Source: Apostichopus californicus
Lineage: Eukaryota > Echinodermata > Holothuroidea > Aspidochirotida > Stichopodidae
DNA length: 27,961 bases
Direction: 5' to 3'
Assembly: GCA_020650975.1 (NCBI GenBank)
Contig: JAIPMN010002237.1
Coordinates: 1 to 27,961, forward strand
The notes below the pieces were generated by a model. That model searched no databases. It had not been told where the DNA came from and was given only the letters and a program-made list of their open reading frames with translations. The position numbers and the translations under genes were made by a program. Shown here piece by piece: positions 12,301 to 19,389 of this stretch (the stretch's first letter is position 1; each line of letters starts with the position of its first letter).

Positions 12301-13224
12301 ACCCATTAAATTTTGGCAGGCTGACAGTGTAAGGGCATTTGGTAAATTCAATGACAGAAAAAAGGCCAAACAGTGATCAGTGATGGCTAAAAAAGTCGAT
12401 ACCGTAACAATGCATACATAAAATTATTTGGTGATATGACCATTACTCTTAGCTAACTTTGGGAAAATAGTTTATTTTAGTACGGAAACTAAGATATCAT
12501 TGTGCCTTGCAAGTTCAGTAACAGTGTTTGGGCAACAAATACAGTCTTGTTTTCTCTGGGCCAGCCAAGACCCCGTAACATTCTCATAAAAAACTCTCTT
12601 TCTTTAATGAGTTTTTTTGTTTTATTGTTGCCAAGCAATTTTATAATATAAGGTATAGAAATGGCAAGGCTATGCATACAGTATGTTAAAAAATTGAGGA
12701 GTTTTGAGACGGTTACATTGCAACTCGACCAATTAATTTTAGTTTAAAAGTAGTCTATCTTAATTTACAAGAAGGAAATGCTTGCATCGTGGTGCACAGC
12801 TCTATGAGACTAAGTGAGGGGGATCGGGAGGGGGGGAAGAGGGGGGGCAGAGAAGAAGATGGTAAAGTTTGGGGTAGGAATTAGAGGGAAGGGATGGGAT
12901 AGTGGCTGGGATAAGGGATCTGTGGAAGGGATTAACTCTTTTTAGATTATTCAAATCTACTAAATTATCTTACCTGATCACATATTGTCTTTGCCAAATT
13001 TAAAATGATATCAAACCAGGCTATATCCAGGTTATCTTGCTCCAGGAGCTGAGAGAGAATAACCTTGAGATGGTTAAGACTGCTATAGCGGAACTGCTGA
13101 TTCCAATCTGCGGCCCACCTCTCTGACCCATCCTCTATTATTTCTCCTTGTTTGTCAGGACCGATTGGTATAGCACTGGGTAAAAGACCTGGTACCTTCG
13201 GAATACTGGAAGGAGGCATCAAAC
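176..13224 (-). CDS. PIKFYVE: PIKfyve (Fab1) phosphoinositide 5-kinase, middle part of the gene, 8 exons
   Basis: PIKfyve converts PI3P to PI(3,5)P2 on endosomes and lysosomes, in a complex with the scaffold VAC14 and the phosphatase FIG4. I delimited exons at 12974-13224, 11149-11286, 10069-10173, 8485-8625, 5462-5585, 4332-4426, 974-2376 and 176-347. All have GT-AG borders and every phase joins, giving about 809 codons without a stop. Residues align without gaps over long stretches with the vertebrate protein: MDIRQYVHIKKLPGG, EREFLKN then VEKSVAR and HGITL, KTLMF then GCPPRLGC and LRGGS, SDFRARGGRL, and VRRFVHG. Together they span the chaperonin-like CCT domain, the serine-rich linker and the beginning of the cysteine-rich region. 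The FYVE and DEP parts (upstream) and the lipid kinase domain (beyond position 1) are missing from this model. No frameshift or stop was seen, so the gene appears functional. Identification is firm; exact ends rest on splice consensus and phase. Confidence 0.94.
348..973 (-). other. PIKFYVE: PIKfyve intron, 626 bp
   Basis: Shortest intron of the set. It holds a short run of G at 547-559 and no exon-like sequence: the flanking exons join without missing residues. Nothing else recognised. Confidence 0.85.
974..2376 (-). CDS. PIKFYVE: PIKfyve large exon (end of CCT domain, serine-rich linker, start of Cys-rich region)
   Basis: This 1403-base exon encodes 467 residues plus two bases. I placed the start after ctccgtag because VKRCLQFMVHSLYHS then aligns with vertebrate VKEILIFMICVAYHS; the downstream ATG at 2355 is internal. 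The middle is rich in Ser, Thr, Asp and Glu and poorly conserved. It keeps islands such as SDFRARGGRL (vertebrate ADYRARGGRI) and PPFFETDKGK. The end, from DCLDPYFHQRL to LGHFLDKFCF, opens the PIKfyve-specific cysteine-rich region. Donor GTAAGT at 973 leaves phase 2; the nominal stop codon just after it is intronic. Vertebrate PIKfyve also encodes this linker largely in one big exon. Confidence 0.94.
2660..2946. mobile_element. hAT-like MITE, 287 bp, with perfect 8-bp target duplication
   Basis: The ends are inverted repeats: left end caggcgcgtagccaaggggg, right end (reversed) caggcacgtagcgagg followed by a related G-rich stretch. It is flanked by a perfect 8-bp direct repeat gaacacac at 2652-2659 and 2947-2954. 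Eight-base duplications and CA...TG ends are typical of hAT transposons. There is no transposase reading frame, so it is a non-autonomous copy. It lies inside a PIKfyve intron. Confidence 0.88.
4100..4180 (+). repeat. Purine-only G-rich tract
   Basis: About 80 bases almost free of pyrimidines, with many runs of three to five G separated by A or AT (for example ggatggggaggatggggaga). The pattern permits G-quadruplexes on the plus strand; the PIKfyve transcript carries the C-rich complement. An apparent reading frame across it is a composition effect. Confidence 0.8.
4332..4426 (-). CDS. PIKFYVE: PIKfyve exon (CCT domain, GCP...LRGGS motif)
   Basis: A 95-base exon, acceptor acttctacag, donor GTAATA. 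After completing a split Gly codon it encodes YSKTLMFITGCPPRLGC, then SVLLRGGS and IELKK. This is the hallmark GCP-x(2)-LGC-x(2)-LRGG motif shared by the PIKfyve chaperonin-like domain. It ends in phase 0. Confidence 0.95.
4427..5461 (-). other. PIKFYVE: PIKfyve intron, 1035 bp
   Basis: AT-rich with a T8G12-type homopolymer stretch near 5030-5057 and a C-rich stretch at 5412-5452 close to the donor of the upstream exon. No exon or mobile element recognised. Confidence 0.8.
5462..5585 (-). CDS. PIKFYVE: PIKfyve exon (CCT domain)
   Basis: A 124-base exon between acceptor attttcag and donor GTGAGT, encoding LVMARIKRSTGASLEESI and then GSCYQFYLKVYHFPG. It ends in phase 1, and its last G joins GA of the next exon to give Gly. 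It aligns with the vertebrate stretch RISRMTQ to GTCHKFYMQIFQLP. Divergence is higher here than in the flanking exons. Confidence 0.92.
5800..6104 (+). mobile_element. tRNA-derived SINE
   Basis: The 5' part looks like a tRNA with polymerase III boxes: an A box in tggccaattggctaaggcgt and a B box ggttcgattcc. A body with tgtccttgggcaagatgc and ggattaaatgggtacctg follows, and the element ends in an att trinucleotide tail. An 8-bp direct repeat tagtatat at 5792-5799 and 6105-6112 is the likely target duplication. It is inserted antisense to PIKfyve in an intron. Confidence 0.85.
6732..7239. repeat. Dispersed repeat, copy 1 (~508 bp)
   Basis: Closely similar along its whole length to 15038-15534, in the same orientation, with small indels. 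It starts around ctctgtatgta and ends around tatctgcca. It contains an imperfect inverted repeat at about 6836-6952 (arms tagagaacctga then tttccatcct, and the complement) and a run of ctttgttaattct units near 7100-7140. No convincing protein is encoded. The transposon class is unknown to me. Confidence 0.88.
8485..8625 (-). CDS. PIKFYVE: PIKfyve exon (CCT domain)
   Basis: A 141-base, phase 0-0 exon (47 codons) after a strong cccttttttttccag acceptor, with donor GTGAGT. It encodes EREFLKNCVSKL, DVLIVEKSVARVAQEF and HGITLISNTKP, a segment of the GroEL/TCP-1-like apical region that is strongly conserved in PIKfyve from animals. Confidence 0.95.
9193..9208 (-). promoter_or_regulatory. Candidate CTCF-type site
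   Basis: On the minus strand it reads tcaacagagggcgctg, matching the CTCF core (AG, purine, G/T, GGC, purine, G/C) with two mismatches in the left part of the consensus. It lies in a PIKfyve intron. One motif match cannot show occupancy, and similar cores also occur inside repeats. Confidence 0.35.
9354..9605 (+). mobile_element. tRNA-derived SINE with ACAT tail
   Basis: The head ggagtgttagctcagtggtt resembles a tRNA 5' half with an A box, followed by ccggttcgtgtc as a degenerate B box and cactccc, which pairs with the start. The body contains a tcctgcttgcagga hairpin, and the element ends in tandem acat units. It does not fold into a proper tRNA with a full anticodon stem, so it is a SINE and not a tRNA gene. 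No clear target duplication was found. Intronic, antisense to PIKfyve. Confidence 0.75.
10069..10173 (-). CDS. PIKFYVE: PIKfyve exon (CCT domain)
   Basis: A 105-base, phase 0-0 exon of 35 codons after acceptor gttccctag. It reads MDSDLTHPNILLL, then EHQRVENKF and EPVVLQ, matching the vertebrate segment NPKILLL, EETKF, DPIVLQ. The donor is GTTTGG, weaker than the others in this gene. The neighbouring exon starts EREFLKN, as in the vertebrate protein, so the junction is supported by homology. Confidence 0.92.
10174..11148 (-). other. PIKFYVE: PIKfyve intron, 975 bp
   Basis: AT-rich; includes a purine run near 10801-10820 and a C-rich stretch near 10893-10907. No exon, RNA gene or mobile element recognised. 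Confidence 0.75.
11149..11286 (-). CDS. PIKFYVE: PIKfyve exon (start of CCT domain)
   Basis: A 138-base, phase 0-0 exon of 46 codons between acceptor caattcag and donor GTACGG. It encodes MDIRQYVHIKKLPGG and VCTKNITNKK, which are nearly identical to the vertebrate PIKfyve entry into the chaperonin-like domain. It joins in frame to CDQ of the preceding exon. It is too short to stand out as an open reading frame and was found by translating the stretch between conserved exons. Confidence 0.93.
11835..12252. repeat. Minisatellite, ~10-bp unit with ~97-99-bp higher-order period
   Basis: About forty imperfect copies of gacacacatat, where cacatatg is the near-invariant core. A variant block containing tgatgcatatatggaacaca occurs at 12004 and 12101 and in degraded form at 12200, which gives a higher-order period of 97-99 bases. 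Because 10 is not a multiple of three and the units lack minus-strand stops, three long overlapping minus-strand frames appear; these are artefacts. Confidence 0.93.
12816..12850 (+). repeat. G-rich purine tract
   Basis: Consecutive runs of G (ggggg, ggg, gggggggg, ggggggg) separated by one to three bases. It can form a G-quadruplex on the plus strand; antisense to the PIKfyve transcript, inside an intron. Confidence 0.7.
12974..13224 (-). CDS. PIKFYVE: PIKfyve exon (linker before CCT domain)
   Basis: This 251-base exon starts after a pyrimidine-rich stretch ending in ctacag and ends before donor GTAAGA. It begins in phase 1 (two bases complete a codon) and encodes 83 residues from LMPPSSIPKV to AKTICDQ. 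The stretch around VILSQLLEQDNLDIAWFDII matches the vertebrate segment with LLQQLL and SWRDIIVSL, just before the chaperonin-like domain. It is the most 5' exon I could recognise, and its phase shows that at least one more upstream exon must exist. Confidence 0.9.
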
Positions 13225-13352
13225 CTGTAGACAGAAAAAACCAGCGACCTTGAGACATCAGCGGGAGAGTGTAGAGGTAGAAGGCACAGAGATGAATCTG
13301 TTAGATGTTATAGTGTGAAGGGGCATGTATGGATGGGTACCTTTATCAAGGG

Positions 13353-13742
13353 CATAGGCGTAGAAGCCCAATTTGATTTGGGGGGGCTGTAACGACTTGC
13401 CCGAAAAATATAACCAATATTGTTCGCGCACTCCGCGCACATTCAGATTTTTAATGTACATATCATATAGGCATGCATCGGCTATTACATCGCATCCCAA
13501 TAACATACAATCATTTGCCGTATTATTACCATTCCATATTAGTTATAATTTTTGGGGAAGTCGTTACAATAATAGTGATAATAATAATAAGTTTAACCAT
13601 TGAAAAACACAGTGCAATTTATTTTTCTTTCAGTAGGTGCCGGAAAAATTCTCAGCATATTGCCCGAATTTTCTCAAAAATATTTGGTTGGGGGGCTGCA
13701 GCCCTTCCAGCCCCCCGCCTTCCCCCGCCTCCTATGCCTATG
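13353..13742. mobile_element. hAT-like MITE, 390 bp, with perfect 8-bp target duplication
   Basis: The left end cataggcgtagaagccc and the right end, reversed, cataggcataggaggcggg, form imperfect inverted repeats. A perfect 8-bp direct repeat atcaaggg flanks it at 13345-13352 and 13743-13750. Both ends carry G or C runs (ggggggg near 13380, ccccccgccttcccccgcc near 13710). Open frames inside are short and look like no transposase. It lies 129 bases upstream of the 12974-13224 exon. Confidence 0.88.
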
Positions 13743-14519
13743 ATCAAGGGGATGTAGAAAGGAGCAGCAGCAGTAGAAGTAGTCCCATCTCTGTTAGCTG
13801 TATATTCAAAATAAGTGAAATGTAGACCAAAGGAGCCAAAAAAAATACTCTTAATGAATTCATTATATGGTTTAAAGGTACAGTCAGTAAGGAAATATTG
13901 TTAAAAACTTGTTTAAGTCTTATAAACATATATTTAGCCAGCTCAATCATTTGGCACAAAACAGCTTTGCATCATTGGGGTTATCAAATTAAAGTTTTGA
14001 TCACTGTAATCAATCAAGTATTATTCTTGTCTTTATTCTGTTACAGTAACTTGTGAGCATTATAATGATTGTACAAATAGATATCATACTAACAGATTAA
14101 ACACTTAAAGAATCTAGATTAAATCTTCACTTCAGCGATTCAAGCTAACGGCCTAATTAAACCAAATCAATTGTACTTTATGCAGGCTGCGAATAGAAAT
14201 ATGCCATTTTTTCCAAAAAAAATATTACAATGTGCATAGTGAATTTTGGCCCCTAGAAATCTGGGGCAAAAGTTAGCCACGCTAGGTGACATCAATATCC
14301 CTCTTATATCTCCCACTCTGGCACCTGACTGTCACAGTTAATTATTTGATTTTACTCCCTGCTGACCACAAGATCTAATCTCCAGAGCTATACATCTGCT
14401 TGGATCTGTGTGAAGAGTACATCAATCGTGACACCTAATTGTGCAACTAACTGGCCTCTCAGCATCTTGATGTATTCTATTGGAATGTACACACAGGCCA
14501 AACCAAATGTGAAATCCTG

Positions 14520-14995
14520 AAGGTGGCATACTCCTATAAGAGTCTATATCCATCCGCTCGATTGTTCTCCTGTTTCAGGAAAAGTGCCGAAAAGCAGCAG
14601 GAGAACATATTTTTTGACCTGTTATCAATCATGATCTAGTTTTTTTGTGGCTTGCATGTTGAAGAACATGAATGGAAGTACATGTGGTGAGAAAATTGGG
14701 TCAATTGAGGCAATTTTAGACCCCTTTAGGCCTCCCAGGAACAGCGTAGGAAATTTGTTTACCACTGAGTGAAGAGGTTTGTTTTACAAGTGACGAAAAC
14801 TTCCGGCTCGGATAGCAAAAAATCTACATGGTCATGATACGGAAAATTGATGGTGCCATGAAAGACCCACTTGTCAGCTATCCGGTGATGGGTAGCATTT
14901 AGCAAGTGAAAACTTCTATCTAGACTTAGAGACCACATTACTTTTGTGATTTAGTGTGTAAGTCAATGGGGCTTTTAATGGGAGTATGCTACCTT
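14520..14995. mobile_element. Inverted-repeat element, ~476 bp, class uncertain
   Basis: The left end aaggtggcatactcctataa and the right end, reversed, aaggtagcatactcccatta, are inverted repeats of at least 20 bases. The right end is followed by ttaa and the left preceded by tgaa when aligned at that border, so a TTAA target (piggyBac style) is possible but not proven. An internal gttctcctg...caggagaac hairpin lies at 14562-14606. No transposase frame. Confidence 0.7.
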
Positions 14996-15037
14996 AAGAT
15001 GAAGGGCCGATCAAGTGAGCTATGCCAGGCAGGGCCA

Positions 15038-15534
15038 AAACTGTGTATGTAGCCTACTGCAGTGGTCGTAGATATGTATCACATTATATACATGTCATAA
15101 AGTTTGTAACTGTTGTGTGTATCATGCAACTTAACAAGACCTCAAGTAAATGTGTTAGAGAAGTTAGAGAACCTGATATTTCCATTCTAGCCGGAACTTC
15201 TTCAAAAGAAAATCCTGCTAGGATGGAAATGTGAAGCTCTCTAACTTATGCATTTACCTACACAGCCTTTCTGCAGTATAGATAAGGATTGCTTTCTCTT
15301 GGAAGACCTCCAGTAAACAGTGAACTGCTGTTAAGAAACACTGATGACAAATGGTAACTGTAAACAGATGTTTTGCCAAAGACAAGGTAACAACAGACAA
15401 AGTATTCTTTGTTAACTCTCTCTTTGTTAATTCTCTCTTTGGTGTGTTTTTTCCTCATTGTGTCTCATGCAATCCTTTCATCTATCTTTCTTCTCACGTC
15501 CTTTCATTGACATATGTCCTTCTGTTATCTGCCA
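15038..15534. repeat. Dispersed repeat, copy 2 (~497 bp)
   Basis: Second copy of the repeat at 6732-7239, same orientation, beginning 43 bases after the inverted-repeat element that ends at 14995. The internal inverted repeat is kept (about 15148-15255). A reading frame at its right end (from the gtaactgtaaacag region on) is partly shared with copy 1 but drifts in frame through the ctctttgttaattct units, so coding is not supported. Confidence 0.88.
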
Positions 15535-16032
15535 AAAATTATTCAGAGAGTGTATCTAATATGTCAGGACCCGACTGCTTAGGCATATGTGATCGGGTTG
15601 GACGTGTGCATCATAAGCGTAGGGCAAGAAAGTACACTATGTATATCATAATTTTTTGCAAGAAGTTGCTAATGTTAATTATTAATAAAACCGTCTTGCC
15701 AAATGAGCACATACAAGAGACTTGTCAAGGGTAATATAGCATAGAAATGATTTGTATGAATATTATATCCCATAATGATAGATTTATGTTGACGTCGTTG
15801 TTACTTTCATTTCAATGAATGCAGTAAAACTCAAAAGGTTTAAAAATGTTTGATGATCTTCATGCTTTATACTGCTAAATCAAAAAAGTGCCAGGGGATT
15901 GAAAAAATAATTGGGTCAGTAACTAATAAATCCCAAAAACATACATTTAGTGAAAAAATATTAAAATTTTAAAGGATGATGTTTAAATCAGTAGTTTGAA
16001 CAAGTATATGTAACTTTACTTTGAGAAATGTT

Positions 16033-16245
16033 TCTTTAAGTTTGCTAGAAGAGACAACCAATTTAACAAATGTAACCAACAACTTTAAAATGTCTCCATT
16101 TGGAAGAACTGATACTACTTTTGTTATAAAAAGTTACTCTTTAAGTTTGCTAGAAGAGACAACCAATTTAACAAATGTTACCAACAACTTTAAAATGTCT
16201 CCATTTGGAAGAATTACTGATACTACCTTTGTTTTCAAAAGTTAC
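16033..16245 (+). repeat. Tandem duplication, 105-bp and 108-bp copies, open in one frame
   Basis: Two adjacent copies starting tctttaagtttgctagaaga. They differ by four substitutions and one 3-base insertion (att). In the open plus frame each copy reads SLSLLEETTNLTNVTNN and MSPFGR; two of the base changes are silent and the insertion keeps the frame. There is no ATG in frame before the first copy. The match to any protein family is unknown. Confidence 0.85.
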
Positions 16246-16626
16246 TCAAATTAGTAAAAAGAATGTTATTACCAAAATAGAAATAGAAAGAAAACCACTA
16301 CAAAGATATTGTATTTCAGTATCCATTAGAGCTCTGTTTAATTTTATCAGGAGGAGATAAATACAATTTTAATTTCAAATATCACTATATATATCTTACA
16401 AACACAAATAAATACAAACACAAACACAAAAAATATGACATTTAACTTATTTTCTCATGAGTGATGAGAAGTTAATTTTCTTTTTGTTTAATTTTTTTTT
16501 CTCGCAAATTGCATGTTTTATATGCCTCATTGGTGTAGTCGATATTCCTTAGAAACAATATTTGTTTTTATTAATTCTATTAATTCATAGTCATTTGAAA
16601 AGATCAAAGGACTTTTCGGCTTACAG

Positions 16627-16700
16627 TGCTCAAGGAGATTCGAACCATGACCTAAGGATTGTTTTGTGGCTATATCCGTAAGCAGTAAACTACCCTCCTC
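16627..16700 (-). mobile_element. Possible tRNA-like SINE head
   Basis: On the minus strand, aatccttaggtcatggttcgaatctcc holds a good B box (ggttcgaatc) and resembles the head of tRNA-derived SINEs. No clear A box, body or tail is visible, and it does not fold as a tRNA gene. It may be a decayed fragment. Confidence 0.3.
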
Positions 16701-18715
16701 TAGAGGCTGGACACAGCATATGCATGGCTTGTAATCCTCAATGTTACAATCGCTTTCCAGCCCCAGAAAGGTCTTTGCTTTTTTTTCTTCTTCATTTGTT
16801 CAAAATTTACCGATCAGTTTTGAATGATAATCTGCATAGGACATTGCAAGGTTAAGAGCAATTAAGATTATGCAGATCTGTGTTCACTTTCACACATTTC
16901 TATATGCAATATGCCATACTCTACTGGACTCAAGGGAACCTTCATTTGTTTCATTTCACAGTTTTGATCCCAAGCAACAAACTGTAGACAGCACTTTCAT
17001 GTTATAAATTCCAAAACGAACTATCGTATATAGCGTGTGTAGGAAAAAGGCCGGGAAAACTAGCGTTACTAAGGTAAACAATACGCAGAACTGCTACCTG
17101 CACTAGTGTTTGCACAGAAAACACAGAGCAAATTCCGCTCCACCAAAACAGCCCTAAAAACCACTCTAATAATAAGAAAAGGATATTTATCGGGCTGCAA
17201 ACTACTTCAAACTCTTCCAAAAACAGTGGAAGGGAAAACTCCTATCCTGGGAAACTAAAAGTGGACGAAATCCGATGGAAGAAATCCGCTCAAAAATAAC
17301 GTTCTAGACACTTTGGATGGTAGAATGAGAAGGGCGGTGACCGGAGGAGCCGGTCGTAGAGGGTGCACAGTGTTAAAAGGTTACCAGGACATTCTAGGCA
17401 CGGTAGAATGAGGGTGCTAAGGTTGTGGGGAGACAGGTAAGCAAAGAACAAAGTAAATTTCAAATTAACTATTTAAATTGCAAATTTCATGGGAAATTAA
17501 CCTCTCCTTACTGTATCTCCCATCTGACATCTATTCAAATATTTCAGTGCATAACAATCATTAAGGAAATTATTATAATAACTCAAAGATAGCAGTACAC
17601 AGAATTAATATCAAAAAATATACAAAAGTCCTACTCTGCTATTTCTTTAACATTCTTACTACTTTTTTGTTAACTTAGAAACACCTTTACTATTAGCATT
17701 ATTATTGACTTTTTCAAAAATATATTTCTTGCTTTTTATATCTTTTTACTGCATTCCAATCCAAACTAACATATATTAAGGTGTTCATTTATTTTCAAAA
17801 GGTCAAACTTGTCTTCCCGAGACCTTTAAAGACCACTCACAAACACCAGTGTTATAATTAGACGCGACTAGGTCATGAAAAAATACAAGGTACTGTAGCC
17901 GATATTTACCAGCTTCCTGATTACACTCTGGTCACAATTAAGTGCAAGGGAACTCATATATTGCTGTCCAGGAGTCGGCCATAAATGTCTCTCCTTCTGC
18001 AGTTGGTTTCAATCTGCAAGCTGTGATGTTTATGTAATTAAGCTGAGACCGCAGAATTGCAAACACAATAATCCTCTTTGATCACGTCGGTAATGAATAC
18101 TAAAGTGTCAGTTTTTGACAGACAGTAAGATAAACACTGTGTTTAATTATAACAGTGGATTTAGTTAATGTATAAAGAAGTGATTGCAAAACTTGATGAG
18201 ATCTTAATACGATCAATGAAAAGTCAATACAATATTTAATGATATTTAATGACATAAGTTAAATATAACATGCTACTGAATAAACAAGGCTTCTGGCAGC
18301 CATTAGGTATTATCAAAGTAGCCATCATATAATGAAGTTGACTTTAGCAATATGTTGATTCATTATGGTGTAATTACATCATGGTTCAGTTTATAAGTAG
18401 TAAAGTTAAGTTTATACATTCCAAAATAATTTAGAACAAATCTGATTTTGAATATGTTTTATATCAATGTAAGAAAGGTTTGTTTTGTGGCATTAATATT
18501 CAAACAAAACCATTTATTTATAACTTCATATCGGTTTCGGTGAAAATGATCTAATATATTATCCGTGGTGATTCCTATCTATCATTGGGAATAATTCTCT
18601 GTAGAATAAAATTGCAAATTGGTGACCAAATGCCAAAACTTGCAGCAAAAATGACTTAACATTTCATGAAAACATCTTGGTATCCATACTGATTGGAGTT
18701 GGCTGTGTAATGCAT

Positions 18716-18749
18716 ATGCAAATAATATGCAAATCATCTGTATGCTAAT
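18716..18749. promoter_or_regulatory. Cluster of POU octamer motifs
   Basis: Two perfect octamers ATGCAAAT at 18716-18723 and 18727-18734, eleven bases apart (one helical turn), followed by ATGCTAAT at 18742-18749. The first overlaps the palindrome tgcatatgca. It lies 3.3 kb downstream of the GPCR stop codon. POU/Oct binding is inferred from the motif only. Confidence 0.35.
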
Positions 18750-19245
18750 CAGATGCAGTATCCTAATAAGATTCATACCCATCATCAAGTAACTGATGAT
18801 ACTACAGTAACATGTTTAAAACTCAAACTATTATCATTCATAACGTAAGGTGTCCCTGGACAATGCACACTGTGGATATGTACACATACAGGTGTAGGGA
18901 CAGCTAGGTTTCGGCAAATTGCTTTAAATCTATAAAGTACTTCTAGCAACCAGAGGCAGTGTTTCAACACTGTTAACATCTGTGACTGGCCCTAGTGCTT
19001 TGAAAAAATAGAAGTAAAGCTTTTATCTTGTCATACTATTCTCTTTTATGCTGTGATGGTATCTCCCAAACAGAGATCAATTATTGAAGGGGATCGTCAG
19101 GGTCACATGGCCACAGTCTCAATGTATGGGGACCAGGGCTGAGGGTTGATCAGTTAAGTTGTTTGGTTTTCCTGACCAGCTTCTAGCTTGGGCAACTTTT
19201 CTATATATTACTTTATATTCTCATCTGTTTTGAGGGAGGTACATG

Positions 19246-19389
19246 ATGTCCACTTTAAGAAGCATCTCCATCAGATTGGTTGCATGTGCTGATGATTTGG
19301 CATTGCTTCTCTTTATAATATATAGAATACATCAAAAACTTGAGGCAGTCCTTAGTCACTGTTTACAGTTCTTACAACTTGTCATACTT
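19246..19389 (+). pseudogene. Non-LTR retrotransposon reverse transcriptase fragment
   Basis: A stop-free stretch reads RLVACADDLALLLF then HQKLEAVLSHCLQFLQL. The CADD at 19285-19296 corresponds to the YADD catalytic box (motif C), and the following spacing of hydrophobic and L/F residues resembles LINE reverse transcriptases (YADDLVLL, then LQ and L..FC). The frame is closed by a stop just upstream, and only about 48 residues remain, so it is a dead fragment. The LINE clade cannot be assigned. Confidence 0.5.

Larger units (their letters stand above)
11287..12973 (-). other. PIKFYVE: PIKfyve intron, 1687 bp, with minisatellite
   Basis: Contains the minisatellite at 11835-12252 and a G-rich stretch at 12816-12850. 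The rest (11287-11834 and 12253-12815) shows nothing recognisable. Confidence 0.8.

Noticed and set aside
13800..13815. Possible upstream PIKfyve exon interrupted by the MITE (aacag acceptor, aaag|gtaccc donor after removing the insertion)
   Set aside because: The phase fits the next exon, but the short translated stretch (trinucleotide-repeat-like TGC run) does not resemble PIKfyve.
15351..15734. Plus-strand frame of 127 codons in dispersed repeat copy 2
   Set aside because: Copy 1 diverges in frame in the ctctttgttaattct stretch and no domain is visible; hydrophobic composition comes from T-rich sequence.
17002..17220. Hydrophobic minus-strand frame of 72 codons
   Set aside because: No recognisable family, no splice context, and composition explained by A-rich plus strand.
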